From assembly GCF_001543145.1 (NCBI RefSeq), contig NZ_CP014160.1:434001-498000 (forward strand): 64,000 bases of DNA, given 5' to 3'. Within the stretch, counting starts at the first letter, position 1. Each line of letters begins with the position of its first letter. Origin of the DNA: Aerococcus sanguinicola. GTDB taxonomy: Bacteria; Bacillota; Bacilli; Lactobacillales; Aerococcaceae. The notes below the pieces were generated by a model. That model was not told the origin of the DNA. It did not search any database and saw nothing but the letters and a program-made list of their open reading frames with translations. Shown here in pieces: positions 18,758-28,660 of this stretch. A program made the translations under genes and the position numbers.

Positions 18758-19965
18758 TTTTGGTCTGCTCTTACAGCTGAGAGGGCGAGGCCCACCATGA
18801 TGGCCGAGGTGAGGATGGAGGACCCGCCGTATGAGATGAAGGGGAAGGTAATCCCCGTGATTGGCAGGAGCCCCGTCACCCCGCCCAGGTTGATCACAGC
18901 CTGGATCAGGAAATAAGAGGCCAGCCCAATTAAGAGCATTTGGATATAGACGCTTCGTGCTTTTTGGGCCCGGTAGTAGAGGTAGAGGGTGAGGTAGAAG
19001 TAGAGGCCCAGGATAAAGATCAGGCCAACTAGCCCCAACTCCTCGCCCACGATGGCCATGATGAAGTCGTTGTGGGCTTCTGGCAGGTAGCCCAGCTTTT
19101 GGACCGAATTCCCCAGGCCCCGGCCGAAGAGACCGCCCCCCTTGAGGGCATAGTAGGAATTGACCAATTGGTGGCCGATTCCCTGGGCTTCGGGAAAGGG
19201 ATTCACGAAGCTGAGCAGGCGCTGGACTTGGTAGTTATCCGAAGACCAGCCCAAATGATTGGCCAGGCGGGCGCCTAAGACCAAGACGGCATAGGCTGCG
19301 ACCGCCAGACCGCTCAGCACTTTGACGACCTTAGACGATATCCCCGACCCCAGCACCATGAGACTGGCAATAACAAGAAGCAGGCCGAAGCCCCCGATAT
19401 CGGGCAGGAGGACGGCAATGCCCAGCCAGACCAGGATGGCGGCAGGCACTAAGGGATGGCGGCCGAGGACCCTGAAGAAGCCCTTCCAGCCCGGATTCTG
19501 GGCGAAGTCTTTTTGGTAGCGGCTGAAATAGTCCGCTAAGAGCAGGATCAGGACCGGCTTGGCGAATTCAATCGGTTGGATGGAGATCACATAGAGGTCG
19601 ATCCAACCCTTGGCCCCGTTGATCTCCTCCCCAAAGAAGAGCACGAAGACCAGGGCCAGGCTGATGACCGCAATGGCCAGCTTCTTGAAAGCTTGACTGC
19701 GAAAGACCGTCACCCGGAGCCGGTAGATCAGCATGGCAACGGCGAAACCGACACCCATGAAGACCAGCTGGCGGACCACATAGTAGGAGACGTCATTGCC
19801 CTCCGAAATGGCCCGGTAGGATGAAGCCGTAAAGACCATGATCAAACCGATAATCGAGAGCACCACATAGGGCAGGAAGATCGATAGGTTCATCTCCCGG
19901 TAGGCCCTCCTCAGCGCCGAAGCGACCTTTTGCGTCTTAGACTTAGGAGTCTTTTCTGTTGACAC
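18748..19965 (-). CDS. ftsW: Septal SEDS peptidoglycan polymerase FtsW
   Basis: 405 residues, about ten membrane helices after a basic cytoplasmic N-terminus. SEDS-family proteins polymerise glycan strands from lipid II with a partner class B PBP; the FtsW rather than RodA assignment rests on the conserved position between ylaN and pycA. Signature stretches include MVFTASSYRA, the extracellular loop NPFPEAQGIGHQLVNSYYAL, GGGLFGRGLGNS, EAHNDFIMAIVGEELGL and GITFPFISYGGSS. Start is GTG 19965 with GAGGGGG upstream. It overlaps ylaN by 23 bases, indicating translational coupling. The last residues (NRV-stop) are encoded by the edge of a family III repeat, so the C-terminus may have been altered when the repeat arrived. 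Confidence 0.96.
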   Translation of the reverse strand: MSTEKTPKSKTQKVASALRRAYREMNLSIFLPYVVLSIIGLIMVFTASSYRAISEGNDVSYYVVRQLVFMGVGFAVAMLIYRLRVTVFRSQAFKKLAIAVISLALVFVLFFGEEINGAKGWIDLYVISIQPIEFAKPVLILLLADYFSRYQKDFAQNPGWKGFFRVLGRHPLVPAAILVWLGIAVLLPDIGGFGLLLVIASLMVLGSGISSKVVKVLSGLAVAAYAVLVLGARLANHLGWSSDNYQVQRLLSFVNPFPEAQGIGHQLVNSYYALKGGGLFGRGLGNSVQKLGYLPEAHNDFIMAIVGEELGLVGLIFILGLYFYLTLYLYYRAQKARSVYIQMLLIGLASYFLIQAVINLGGVTGLLPITGITFPFISYGGSSILTSAIMVGLALSAVRADQNRV

Positions 19966-20260
19966 GGTGGTCCCCCTCTACATGGTAGAACTGCCCCTCT
20001 TCGAAGATCTCCGTATAAACCTGGTTCAGGGTATTCTCCAATTCTTTAATAATTTGATGGCCCTTATCTTTCGAAATTGCACCAATCGCAATCGCATAGG
20101 CGACTTGCTTGGAGAAGCCATACATCTGAGTATCCACAATCTCCTCAAAGGCCGGACACTGGGCAAAACATAAGTGTTCCTTTTGACTGAGGATTAAGTG
20201 GGAGATGCGTTGGGCTTCATGAAGCAAGATCTCTTCCGCTTGCTTCCGATCGATATCCAT
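19943..20260 (-). CDS. ylaN: YlaN family protein (UPF0358)
   Basis: 105 residues, ATG 20260 with GGAGGGG 7 bases upstream. The segment CPAFEEIVDTQMYGFSKQV corresponds to the most conserved part of YlaN (CP-EE-DTQMFGLS-). In Bacillus and Staphylococcus the protein has been linked to iron homeostasis through Fur; whether that holds here is unknown. It precedes ftsW, overlapping it by 23 bases, as in related genomes. A C-terminal extension after HVEGDHRV is slightly longer than in Bacillus. Confidence 0.88.
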   Translation of the reverse strand: MDIDRKQAEEILLHEAQRISHLILSQKEHLCFAQCPAFEEIVDTQMYGFSKQVAYAIAIGAISKDKGHQIIKELENTLNQVYTEIFEEGQFYHVEGDHRVNRKDS

Positions 20261-20300
20261 TCGCTATCCCCTCCTTCTTTTTATTAGATTTTTACCACAT

Positions 20301-20485
20301 GGTGTTGGTGAGCATTCGTTCCGCTTTTGAATTTGATCGTTAAGAGCCATGGCACCGGTTCGGGCCAAGGTCCCTCACCTAGCGAGCTTCAAAGGGCTAG
20401 TAACGGCTAGCGCCGACTATCCCTAATTCACATCGCTTGCTATTTCATGGCTAACGATCAAATTCAAAGCTCCACTACTGCTCAC
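20301..20485 (-). repeat. Family I element (inverted orientation)
   Basis: On the minus strand it reads GAGCAGTAGTGGAGC... to ...GGAACGAATGCTCACC. Outer stem GATCGTTAGCCATG pairs with CATGGCTCTTAACGATC; inner hairpin AGGGATAGT...ACTAGCCCT. It fills most of the gap upstream of ylaN. Confidence 0.88.
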
Positions 20486-20719
20486 AAGTGCACAGTATAG
20501 GAATAAATAGAAAAAATTATACTTTAATTACTAGCACCAACATTAAATGGCAAAGAATCCTTTATTAAGCATATATACTTGAAATTATACCATAACTTGA
20601 TGAGAAGCTTGTTAGTTTTCGGGATTTTATTCGCTTGAGCAGAAATGGTCTTGCTGGTTGGCGTGCCTGAACTTGGATCTGGCGACTGTTTGCTAGGATG
20701 TGGCTGGTCAATGGCCCTA

Positions 20720-21068
20720 TGAGTCGAGATAGCGACATATCTAAAGCCTTCTGTCGTTTGCGGAACGAGTTACCGACATATCTAATATCTTCTGTCGCTT
20801 GCGACCCGGGATAACGACATATCTCGAACGTTTTGTCGCTTGCGACACGAGTTACCGACATATTCCAAACCTTTTGGCGCTTGCGGAACGAGTTACCGAC
20901 AAAAGATCCAGTAATGTGTCCGTTATGGCACCAGGATTGCCGTATCTTGGAGAAACTGCATCTTCTCCTACGACAATGCAGTTTCTCGACGACTTACTGC
21001 ATCTTCCCTCACGTTAATGCAGTTTCTCGGCTCTTTACTGCATCTTCTCGCACGACAATGCAGTTTCT
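20720..21068. repeat. Hairpin array, CGACATA then ACTGC seeds
   Basis: CGACATAT...TGTCG units run from about 20732 to 20910, then ACTGCA...TGCAGT units start at 20955, 20996 and 21037 (41-bp period). The 99-residue minus-strand frame here is a by-product of the repeats. A shorter AAGGCGG/CCGTCTT palindrome follows near 21126-21151. Confidence 0.8.
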
Positions 21069-21206
21069 AACCAAAAAAACAGTACCCCTCTAGCCCCAGA
21101 AGCACTAGCGACCTAGGATAAAAGACAAGGCGGCCCCAGCCGTCTTGTCCTTCTAAAATCTTAGGATCACTCTCAAGACGGAACGGATGCTCACCAGCAC
21201 AATCCC

Positions 21207-21246
21207 CAAATAAAAAGCAGGAAGTGGAGCTCATCCCTCCACTTCC
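21207..21246 (-). terminator. Terminator of typA
   Basis: GGAAGTGGA pairs with TCCACTTCC (21220-21246) and is followed on the minus strand by GCTTTTTATTT. It is 14 bases past the typA stop. Confidence 0.85.
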
Positions 21247-21259
21247 TACCGGTTCTTGC

Positions 21260-23101
21260 TTAATTTTCTGCTTTTTTCTTGCGCTTGTTGTAGCGGGCGC
21301 GTTCGCTCTTGTTGAGGATGCGTTTGCGGACACGGACGGTTTCTGGGGTAACTTCGCAGAGTTCGTCGTCATCCATGAATTCCAGCGATTGTTCCAGGTT
21401 CAGGACGCGAGGTTCCTTGATAGTCGCAGTTTGGTCCTTGGTTGCAGACCGCACGTTGGTCAGGTTCTTGGCCCGGACGATGTTGACGTCGATGTCTTCT
21501 TCCCGAGCATTTTCGCCGACAACCATGCCTTCATAAACTTCAGTCCCTGGGTGGACGAAAATAGTCCCGCGGTCTTCCACGTTCATGATGCCATAAGTGG
21601 TAGCCTTGCCGGTTTCCGTAGAGACCAGAGAGCCATTGCGGCGGCCGCCGATTTCAGCATTAATCAGAGGTTGATAAGAATCGAAGCTGTGGTTCATGAT
21701 CCCGTAACCGTGTGTCATGGTCACGAATTGGGTGCCGTAGCCGATCATCCCACGGGCAGGCACTAAATAGTTCAAGCGCACCGTCCCGCGACCTTCATTC
21801 ACCATATCCAACATTTGCCCCTTACGTTGGTTCAAGGAATCAATCACGCTCCCTTGGTATTCTTCAGGCGTATCGATTTGTACCGATTCAAAAGGCTCTT
21901 GCTTGATCCCGTCGATCTCACGGATAATTACTTCCGGCCGTGACACTTGGAGTTCGAAACCTTCCCGGCGCATGTTTTCAATCAAGATGGACAGGTGGAG
22001 TTCCCCCCGGCCGGAAACGATCCATTGGTCAGGCTCAGGCGTATCTTCTACGCGCAGAGACACATCGGTATGGAGCTCATACTTCAAGCGTTCTTCGATC
22101 TGACGGGCGGTCACAAATTTCCCTTCCCGGCCCGCAAAAGGTGAGTTATTGGTCATGAAGGTCATTTGCAGGGTTGGTTCATCGATCCGCAGTGGAGGGA
22201 AAGCTTCCTGTACCTCTGTATCCGTTACGGTTTCACCCACATAGATATCTTCCATCCCGGATACCGCAATCAAGTCGCCCGCTTCGGCATGGTCGATCTC
22301 TACCCGGTCCAAGCCAAGGAAGCCTAACAATTTCGTCACACGGAAGTTCTTCTTGGTCCCGTCCAACTTGTTCAAGGTCACTTGGTCGCCCACACTGATA
22401 GACCCGCGGAAGATCCGGCCAATCCCGATCCGGCCTACATAGTCGTTATAGTCCAGCATGCAGACTTGGAATTGCAGCGGTTCATCCTTGTTGTCTTCAG
22501 GGGCTGGCACGTTTTCGATGATGGCGTCAAAGATTGGGGCCATCGTTTTTTCTTGCTTAGCAGGGTCAGCTGAATAGCTGGAAGTCCCGTTCATCGCTGA
22601 CGCGTAAACTACTGGGAACTCGATTTGGTCTTCGTCCGCACCAAGCTCGATGAAGAGGTCGAGAACTTCATCCACCACTTCCATAGGGCGAGCAGCAGGC
22701 TTGTCGATCTTATTCACCACCACAATTGGCGTCTTCCCAGCTTCGAAGGCTTTTTGGAGGACAAAACGAGTCTGTGGCATGGTCCCTTCATAGGCATCCA
22801 CAACCAGAACAACCCCGTCAACCATGGTCATGATCCGTTCCACTTCACCCCCGAAGTCCGCGTGCCCTGGGGTGTCCATGATATTCACTCGGGTGCCCTT
22901 GTAGTTAACCGCTGTGTTCTTAGAGAGGATAGTAATCCCACGTTCCCGTTCCAGGTCGTTGGAATCCATGGCCCGTTCATCTAAGTGAGCCCGCTCATCT
23001 AAGGTATCTGAATTTTCAAGTAGCTGGTTAACCAGGGTCGTTTTCCCGTGGTCAACGTGGGCTATAATGGCGACATTCCGAATATCTTCGCGTTTTGTCA
23101 T
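21260..23101 (-). CDS. typA: Ribosome-associated GTPase TypA/BipA
   Basis: 613 residues, full length. A translational GTPase that binds the 70S ribosome and helps late 50S assembly and stress or cold adaptation. G1 AHVDHGKTT (15-23), switch region RERGITI, G3 [15 protein letters not shown]4 NKIDKP and G5 SA-NGTSS are present, followed by EF-G-like domains II, III and V and the BipA C-terminal domain ([13 protein letters not shown]). ATG 23101 has AAGGAG about 11 bases upstream, a slightly long spacing. Upstream is a family I repeat, so it is probably transcribed alone; the order with the inositol phosphatase and UPF0223 genes is common in Firmicutes. Confidence 0.97.
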   Translation of the reverse strand: MTKREDIRNVAIIAHVDHGKTTLVNQLLENSDTLDERAHLDERAMDSNDLERERGITILSKNTAVNYKGTRVNIMDTPGHADFGGEVERIMTMVDGVVLVVDAYEGTMPQTRFVLQKAFEAGKTPIVVVNKIDKPAARPMEVVDEVLDLFIELGADEDQIEFPVVYASAMNGTSSYSADPAKQEKTMAPIFDAIIENVPAPEDNKDEPLQFQVCMLDYNDYVGRIGIGRIFRGSISVGDQVTLNKLDGTKKNFRVTKLLGFLGLDRVEIDHAEAGDLIAVSGMEDIYVGETVTDTEVQEAFPPLRIDEPTLQMTFMTNNSPFAGREGKFVTARQIEERLKYELHTDVSLRVEDTPEPDQWIVSGRGELHLSILIENMRREGFELQVSRPEVIIREIDGIKQEPFESVQIDTPEEYQGSVIDSLNQRKGQMLDMVNEGRGTVRLNYLVPARGMIGYGTQFVTMTHGYGIMNHSFDSYQPLINAEIGGRRNGSLVSTETGKATTYGIMNVEDRGTIFVHPGTEVYEGMVVGENAREEDIDVNIVRAKNLTNVRSATKDQTATIKEPRVLNLEQSLEFMDDDELCEVTPETVRVRKRILNKSERARYNKRKKKAEN

Positions 23102-23216
23102 TGATGTCTTAACTCCTTTTTCTATTTGCTTCTATTATTATCTGGTCAAAAATTGCTTCTCTACTTTTAGCGTTAGTGATTAATGATCAAGAACAGTTTT
23201 TATATCATCTACTTTT

Positions 23217-23400
23217 GAGCAGTAGTGGAGCGTTGAAATTGGTCGTTAGCCATGAAAAGCAAGCGATGTGAATTAGGGATAGTAGGCGCTAGCCGTACTA
23301 GCCCTTTGAAGCTCGCTAGGTGAGGGACCTTGGCCCGAACCGGTGCCATGGCTTTTTAACGACCAAATTCAAAAGCGTAACGAAGGCTCACTAGCACAAT
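23217..23400 (+). repeat. Family I element
   Basis: Complete copy from GAGCAGTAGTGGAGC to GGCTCACTAGCAC. Outer stem GGTCGTTAGCCATG pairs with CATGGCTTTTTAACGACC; central hairpin AGGGATAGTA...TACTAGCCCT; third hairpin GTGAGGGAC...GGCCCG. Confidence 0.9.
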
Positions 23401-23494
23401 CACCAGCACTATCACAAGATCATAAAGCTCCAAAAAATCTGCTTTATCATTTTATCACTATTACCAGGCCTTGCCTAGGAATTATTAGGGATTT

Positions 23495-24292
23495 TTACAT
23501 TTTATCCCAGGCGGCTTCAACGGCCAGGTACTTGACAAATTGTTGGTAGGCCGAGGGATAACCGATCACGCCCGAACCCTTGTGGAGGAGGTCCAAGCGG
23601 CTGCCGTCGAACTGGCTGAAACTGAGCCCTGCCTCACGGGCAATAACAGCACCGGCGGCCACATCCCAGGGAGCTAACTTAGGTGAGAAGTAGAGTAAAA
23701 GATCCCCGCGCAGCACATAGAGAACCTGCAAACCGGCCGAGCCGTAGATCCTAAAGCCTAGCGCCTGGTCAATGAAGTCCTGGATGCGGTGGGTATTGTG
23801 GAGGGCGTAGCTGCCGTTCCCCGCAATCAGACCCTCGCGCAGGGGCTTGTCGTCAAAAGGCTTCTCGAAAGGCTGGCCATTCCAGGTCACCCCCTGGCCC
23901 TGCCAGGCAGACACATAGTCATCCGCCATCACATCGTAGATCACGCCAAACTGGCCTTCCCCATCCACATAGCGCCCCAGCATAATGGCGAAGTGGCGGC
24001 CCTGGCCGTAGAAATTCGCGGTTCCGTCGATAGGGTCAATAATCCACACGGTCCCTTCCAGGCTATCCGACTGCTGGCCCTCCCCCTCTTCGCCAATAAT
24101 CCGATCATCCGGGAAGTGGGTCTGGATCTGCTCGCGCAAGTAGCGCTCCGTCTCCTGGTCCAGATTGGTCACAATATCCTGGTGGCTGGACTTCTCATTC
24201 ACTGTCAGCGGCTGGTCCATCGCTTGGCGGATATGGTCAGCCGCCGCCATCACCCAGCCGTGGACTAAGTCTTCAATTGCTTGTCTTTCCAT
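23495..24292 (-). CDS. Inositol monophosphatase family protein
   Basis: 265 residues, the usual family length. Lithium-sensitive, Mg-dependent phosphatases of this family hydrolyse inositol phosphate, fructose-1,6-bisphosphate, NADP(H) or PAP; the substrate here cannot be told from sequence. Motif A WIIDPIDGTANF (about residues 82-93), the metal-binding EE in GEEGEG, and motif B APWDVAAGAVIAREAG are all intact. ATG 24292 has AAGGAGGAAG upstream. It starts 12 bases after the stop of the UPF0223 gene, so the two form an operon, a pairing common beside typA in Firmicutes. Confidence 0.9.
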   Translation of the reverse strand: MERQAIEDLVHGWVMAAADHIRQAMDQPLTVNEKSSHQDIVTNLDQETERYLREQIQTHFPDDRIIGEEGEGQQSDSLEGTVWIIDPIDGTANFYGQGRHFAIMLGRYVDGEGQFGVIYDVMADDYVSAWQGQGVTWNGQPFEKPFDDKPLREGLIAGNGSYALHNTHRIQDFIDQALGFRIYGSAGLQVLYVLRGDLLLYFSPKLAPWDVAAGAVIAREAGLSFSQFDGSRLDLLHKGSGVIGYPSAYQQFVKYLAVEAAWDKM

Positions 24293-24304
24293 TTAACTTC
24301 CTCC

Positions 24305-24574
24305 TTAAGGCATGGTCACGCGGCCGGCCTCCGTCGCCTTGGCCTTCTGCATGGTCCGATACACATTATAAGACGACACCTTCTCAAAGGCATTGCCCAA
24401 CTGCTTCTCCTCCATCTTCGACGGCACCACTTCCTTAAAAGTCCGGTAAGCCGCCATCAAATCCGCACGGTCCACCCCGCCCTCATAGGCAAGCTCCACC
24501 GCATGGAAAAACTCCACCACCATCGTCATCTCCTCCGTCGACCAAGACATATCCAGTGGGTAAGCATAACCCAT
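24305..24574 (-). CDS. UPF0223 family protein
   Basis: 89 residues, small and soluble. I choose ATG 24574, 5-6 bases after GGGGGAG; the longer frame begins with GTG without a ribosome site. YAYPLDMSWSTEEM near the start, then FFHAVELAYEGGVDR, FKEVVPSKMEEKQL and YRTMQKAK, match the UPF0223 (YktA-like) family, whose function is not known. It is the first gene of a two-gene operon with the inositol-phosphatase-like gene. Confidence 0.85.
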   Translation of the reverse strand: MGYAYPLDMSWSTEEMTMVVEFFHAVELAYEGGVDRADLMAAYRTFKEVVPSKMEEKQLGNAFEKVSSYNVYRTMQKAKATEAGRVTMP

Positions 24575-24878
24575 CCAAATCTCCCCCTTCAGCACACTAT
24601 TTGCCTCTATTATAGCAGAAAACAGACCACTATGGCAGAAAGCGGCTTAGCCTGGGAGAAAGACAGTTTGAAAGTTGGCCAGGGAGAAAAATATAGTAGG
24701 CGACAGCCGTACTAGGCCAACGCATTCTCACCATAATACTATCCTTCTCCTATAGCAGATCCCTTAAAGTCAATAGCGCACCATTAAGCAAGAAGACTCT
24801 ACTTCCATTTCAAACCAAAAACTCGCTCTTTATTTAATAGTACAGGTTAATTATTAATATATTCAGTTCATGTCGTTA

Positions 24879-25056
24879 GCAGGAGTGGAGCTTGAGTTTG
24901 ATCGTTAGCCATGAAAAGAAAGCAATGTGAATTAGGGATAGTAGGCGCTAGCCGTACTAGCCCTTTGAAGCTTGCTAGGTGAGAGACCTTGGCTCTCACC
25001 GGTTCCACGGCTCTTTAACGATCAAACTCAAGACGGAACGCATGCTCACCATGCAA
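24879..25056 (+). repeat. Family I element
   Basis: Outer stem GATCGTTAGCCATG against CACGGCTCTTTAACGATC, central hairpin AGGGATAGTA...TACTAGCCCT, third hairpin GGTGAGAG...CTCTCACC. Ends with GGAACGCATGCTCACC. Confidence 0.9.
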
Positions 25057-25191
25057 TCCTTCTCCTATAGCAGATCCCTTAAAGTTAATAGCGAACCATT
25101 AAGCAAGAAGACTCTACTTTCATTTCAAACCAAAAACTTGCTCTTTATTTAATAGTACGGGTTAATTATTAATATATTCAGTTCATTTCAT

Positions 25192-25374
25192 GAGCAGGAG
25201 TGGAGCGTTGAAGTTGGTCCTTAGCCATGAAAAGCAAGTAAAACGAATTACGGAGCGTAGACTTTAGCCGTACGCTCCGTTTGAGATTTTCTAGGCGAGA
25301 GACCTTGGCTCGAGCCGGTGCCATGGCTCTTCAAGGACCAAATTCAAAAGCGGAACGCATGCTCACTAGCACCA
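25192..25374 (+). repeat. Family I element with a different central stem
   Basis: Outer stem GGTCCTTAGCCATG against CATGGCTCTTCAAGGACC. The central stem is ACGGAGCGTA...TACGCTCCGT instead of AGGGATAGTA...TACTAGCCCT, i.e. both arms changed together. Confidence 0.9.
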
Positions 25375-25404
25375 TCTATATGAAAAATTATCCCAATCCC
25401 CATT

Positions 25405-25434
25405 AAAAAAGAGCCCAAGATCAGGCTCTTTTTT
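25405..25434. terminator. Terminator of the pdh operon
   Basis: AAAAAAGAGCC and GGCTCTTTTTT form a symmetrical stem 36 bases past the pdhD stop; both strands end in T6. Confidence 0.9.
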
Positions 25435-25469
25435 GTGTATAGAATCAATTTTTTGTTTGCTTAATGAGA

Positions 25470-26882
25470 TTAAGCGTGGATAGCTTGGCCTAAAAGACCT
25501 TCTGCACAGTCCTTGATCGCCTCATTCAAGGTTGGGTGACCGTGAACCGTCAAGGCAATATCTTCAGCTGTCATGCCAGATTCAATGGCTAAGCCAATTT
25601 CAGCAGCAGCATCCGATGCGTTAGGTCCAACCACTTGGCCACCAACGATAATGTTGTTGTCCTTAGTAGCGACTAAGCGAACGAAACCGTCTGCGTTAGC
25701 CATAGATACGGCACGGCCGTTCCCACCGAATGGGAATTTGAAGGAGTGTACATCCAAGCCTTTTTCCTTAGCGTCAGCTTCGGTTAAGCCGTAGCTTGCC
25801 AATTCTGGATCAGTATAAGCAATTGAAGGCATTGACTTGTAGTCAACAATTGCATTTTCCCCAGCGATGGCTTCAGCAGCTACGATCCCTTCGTAAGAAG
25901 CCTTGTGGGCAAGGGCTAAGCCTGGCACGATATCACCGATGGCGTAGATGTTCTTCACGCTGGTCCGGCCTTGTTCGTCAACCTTGACTAAGCCGCGGTC
26001 GTCCATTTCAACGCCTGCTGCTTGAAGGCCGATTTCAGCCGTATTTGGACGGCGGCCAACAGATACGAGAACTTTAGAAACGGTAATTTCTTTTTCTTTG
26101 CCTTTTTCTTCGTATTTAACGGTTACAGAGTCGCCGTTGTCTGTAGCTTCTTTAGCCATCCCGTTGGTGATGACCTTCATACCTTTTTTCTTCATGTCTT
26201 TTTGAACAACTTTCACCATGTCTTTTTCAAAACCTGGTAAGAGTTGTGGAGACCCTTCAAGGATGGTGACTTCAGAACCGAGGTTAGCGTAGGCAGAACC
26301 TAATTCAGAACCTACCACGCCACCACCGATCACTAGAAGTTTTTCTGGAACTTCTTCAAAAGCTAAGGCCCCTGTTGAGTCCACAATGTTACCACCGAAC
26401 TTGAAGCCTGGGATTTCGATTGGGGTTGACCCAGTAGCAACGATCAAGTTGTTGTAAGTGTACAATTGATGTTCGTCGCCCTCACCGGTAATAGTTAACT
26501 CTTTATCGTTGTTGATATAAGCTTCGCCCCATACCACATCGATCTTGTTCTTCTTGAAGAGGAAGCCAATCCCGTCAGTCATTTTCTTAACGACTTGGTT
26601 GTCTTTCCAATCTTGGGTCTTGGTAAAGTCTAAGTTTGTTCCTTCAGTTGTCACACCGAAAACTTCTGCGCCTTCTAAGGCAGAATGGTAAGCGTGACCT
26701 GCTTGGATCAAGGCTTTAGAAGGAATACAGCCAACGTTTAAGCAGACCCCACCGAGGAATTCACGTTCGATAACTGTAACCTTTTGGCCTTTTTGGGCAG
26801 CGCGGATTGCTGCCACATAGCCACCAGGGCCTGAACCGATAACGACTGTATCTAATTCAATTGCCATTGCTCCTACTACCAT
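25470..26882 (-). CDS. pdhD: Dihydrolipoyl dehydrogenase (E3 of pyruvate dehydrogenase)
   Basis: 470 residues. Flavoprotein that reoxidises the lipoyl groups of PdhC with NAD+. FAD-binding VVIGSGPGGYVAAIRAAQ near the start, redox-active disulphide GGVCLNVGCIPSK, NAD-binding GGGVVGSELG, FAD-contact YAIGDI and the C-terminal catalytic HGHPTLNE are present. I keep ATG 26882 because Bacillus and Staphylococcus PdhD also begin MVVG; an internal ATG (26867) follows GGAG too closely. Last gene of pdhABCD, 11 bases after pdhC. Confidence 0.97.
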   Translation of the reverse strand: MVVGAMAIELDTVVIGSGPGGYVAAIRAAQKGQKVTVIEREFLGGVCLNVGCIPSKALIQAGHAYHSALEGAEVFGVTTEGTNLDFTKTQDWKDNQVVKKMTDGIGFLFKKNKIDVVWGEAYINNDKELTITGEGDEHQLYTYNNLIVATGSTPIEIPGFKFGGNIVDSTGALAFEEVPEKLLVIGGGVVGSELGSAYANLGSEVTILEGSPQLLPGFEKDMVKVVQKDMKKKGMKVITNGMAKEATDNGDSVTVKYEEKGKEKEITVSKVLVSVGRRPNTAEIGLQAAGVEMDDRGLVKVDEQGRTSVKNIYAIGDIVPGLALAHKASYEGIVAAEAIAGENAIVDYKSMPSIAYTDPELASYGLTEADAKEKGLDVHSFKFPFGGNGRAVSMANADGFVRLVATKDNNIIVGGQVVGPNASDAAAEIGLAIESGMTAEDIALTVHGHPTLNEAIKDCAEGLLGQAIHA

Positions 26883-26893
26883 ATTTTATCAAC

Positions 26894-28546
26894 CTATCCT
26901 TCCATTAACAGCAATTCTGGTTCTGACAATAAGCGAGCGACTTCGTTCAAGCAACGTTGACCTACAGCCCCGTCGACAATACGGTGGTCGAAGGTTAAGG
27001 AAAGTTTCAAGACGCGGCCAACTGCTAATTCGCCTTCATCGTTGACAACAGGTTCTTGCTTGATGGCACCGAAACCTAAGATAGCAACTTCTGGGAAGTT
27101 AAGGATTGGAGTGAAGAATTCGCCACCAGCTGAACCGATGTTAGAAATTGTAATGGTACCGTCGCCCATTTCTTCGTTGGTTAATTCACCAGCGTGAGCT
27201 TTGGCAGCTTTTTCGTTGATTTCGTTAGCAATTTCAAACATTGATTTTTGGTTAGCGTTCTTGATATTTGGAACGAATAAACCATTGTCAGTATCTGTTG
27301 CAATCCCTACGTTATAGTATTTCTTAAGGATGTATTCGCGGTTTTCTTCGTCGATTGATGCGTTAAGCATTGGGTATTTCTTAACTGCAGCAACTAAGGC
27401 TTTCACCACATAAGGTAAGAAGGTTAACTTCACATCACGTTCTGCAGCGATGCCCTTGAATTTCTTACGATGATCCCAAAGTTTAGACACTTCAACGTCC
27501 ATGAAGAGGGATACTTGAGGTGCAGTAAACTTAGAAGTGGTCATGGATTCAGAGATGATCCGACGCATTGGTGAGATCTTAACGCGTTCAACCAAGTCTT
27601 CGTTAGAAACAGTTGGCGCTGGAGCAGGTGATTTCTTAGCTGCTTTTTCTTCCTTAGCTGGAGCTGCTTCTTGGCTAGCTTCTTGGCTGCTTGCAGCTTG
27701 AGCGTTTGGATCGAAGTTGTCGATGTCATCACGGGTAATTTGGCCGTTCTTACCGGTGCCGTTTACTAAGCTGATGTCAACGCCTTTGTCGCGTGCATAT
27801 TTACGAACAGAAGGCATGGCTTGGATGACACGGTTTGGATCAGCTGTAGCTGGTGCTGAAGCTGCGCCACCTGTTGCGTCATCATTACCTTCGTCAGCCT
27901 TAGCTTCTTGAGCAGGTTGTGAAGGCGTTGAGGTATCTTCTGCCCCATCATCTTCGCCATTGTGTTCTGGTGAGTCGATTTCAGCTAAAACATCCCCAAC
28001 ATTAGCGATGGTGCCTGCTTCAACTAAGATCTTCTTAACCGTACCAGCAACTGGTGAAGCTACTTCTTCAACAGACTTGTCGTTTTGGATTTCAACGAGG
28101 GAGTCTTCTTCAGTGATTTCGTCGCCTTCAGAAACTAACCAAGAAACGATTTCACCTTCTGCCATCCCTTCACCAACGTCTGGTAAGCGGAATTTGTAGT
28201 AGGAGCCGCCACCCTTGTTGGATGAAGCTGGGTCTTCAGCTTTTTCTTCTTGGGCTGGGGATTCTGGGGTTGAAGCTGGAGCAGCTTCTGCTTCGTTATC
28301 TTCTAAGCCTTCCCCTTCGAATGCGATCAATGGTTCGCCGACCATTGCCAAGTCGCCTTCTTCATAGTAAAGCTTGGTTACTTTCCCTGTAACAGGAGAA
28401 GTAATTTCTTCAACAGATTTATCATTTTGGATTTCTACGAGTGTATCTTCTTCTTGAACTTCGTCGCCGACTTTGACGTCCCATGCAACGATTTCGCCTT
28501 CTGCCATACCTTCGCCGACATCGGGCATATTAAAAATATAAGCCAT
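26894..28546 (-). CDS. pdhC: Dihydrolipoyllysine acetyltransferase (E2 of pyruvate dehydrogenase), two lipoyl domains
   Basis: 550 residues from ATG 28546. Two lipoyl domains of nearly the same sequence, with lipoylated lysines in QNDKSVEE at Lys43 and Lys157, are joined by Ala/Pro/Glu-rich linkers. A peripheral-subunit-binding domain ([16 protein letters not shown]) and the catalytic acetyltransferase domain with FDHRIVDGA follow. It moves acetyl groups from E1 to CoA and forms the core of the complex. The ribosome site (AAGGGAAG) is about 13 bases from the ATG, which is long; the frame could start 30 bases earlier, but lipoyl domains normally begin at MAxxFxMPDVGEG. A hairpin at 28618-28641 sits between pdhB and pdhC. 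Confidence 0.96.
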   Translation of the reverse strand: MAYIFNMPDVGEGMAEGEIVAWDVKVGDEVQEEDTLVEIQNDKSVEEITSPVTGKVTKLYYEEGDLAMVGEPLIAFEGEGLEDNEAEAAPASTPESPAQEEKAEDPASSNKGGGSYYKFRLPDVGEGMAEGEIVSWLVSEGDEITEEDSLVEIQNDKSVEEVASPVAGTVKKILVEAGTIANVGDVLAEIDSPEHNGEDDGAEDTSTPSQPAQEAKADEGNDDATGGAASAPATADPNRVIQAMPSVRKYARDKGVDISLVNGTGKNGQITRDDIDNFDPNAQAASSQEASQEAAPAKEEKAAKKSPAPAPTVSNEDLVERVKISPMRRIISESMTTSKFTAPQVSLFMDVEVSKLWDHRKKFKGIAAERDVKLTFLPYVVKALVAAVKKYPMLNASIDEENREYILKKYYNVGIATDTDNGLFVPNIKNANQKSMFEIANEINEKAAKAHAGELTNEEMGDGTITISNIGSAGGEFFTPILNFPEVAILGFGAIKQEPVVNDEGELAVGRVLKLSLTFDHRIVDGAVGQRCLNEVARLLSEPELLLMEG

Positions 28547-28617
28547 AGTTTGAATTTCTTCCCTTCTATCTCTCAATACCTGTTCAAAAGCTGTCCTTAT
28601 TTGATGATAAAGCTCAG

Positions 28618-28641
28618 AGCGGTTAAGTTCCCCTAACCGCT
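28618..28641 (-). other. Intercistronic hairpin between pdhB and pdhC
   Basis: AGCGGTTA and TAACCGCT pair across 8 bases, with no T-tract on the minus strand. It may adjust mRNA stability or the E1:E2 ratio; this is inference. Confidence 0.55.
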
Positions 28642-28660
28642 ACCAAGCGTCCTTAAGCTA

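Larger units (their letters stand above)
24742..25380 (+). repeat. 315-bp tandem duplication carrying a family I element
   Basis: The segment TCCTTCTCCTATAGCAGATC... at 24742 recurs at 25057 (offset 315), including the AT-rich stretch AATAGTAC-GGTTAATTATT and a full family I element in each copy (24879-25056 and 25192-25374). The AT-rich parts are about 95% alike, whereas the family I cores differ by paired, structure-preserving changes. Confidence 0.85.

Noticed and set aside
20565..20861. 98-residue minus-strand frame
   Set aside because: It lies over CGACATA-type repeats and has no ribosome site.
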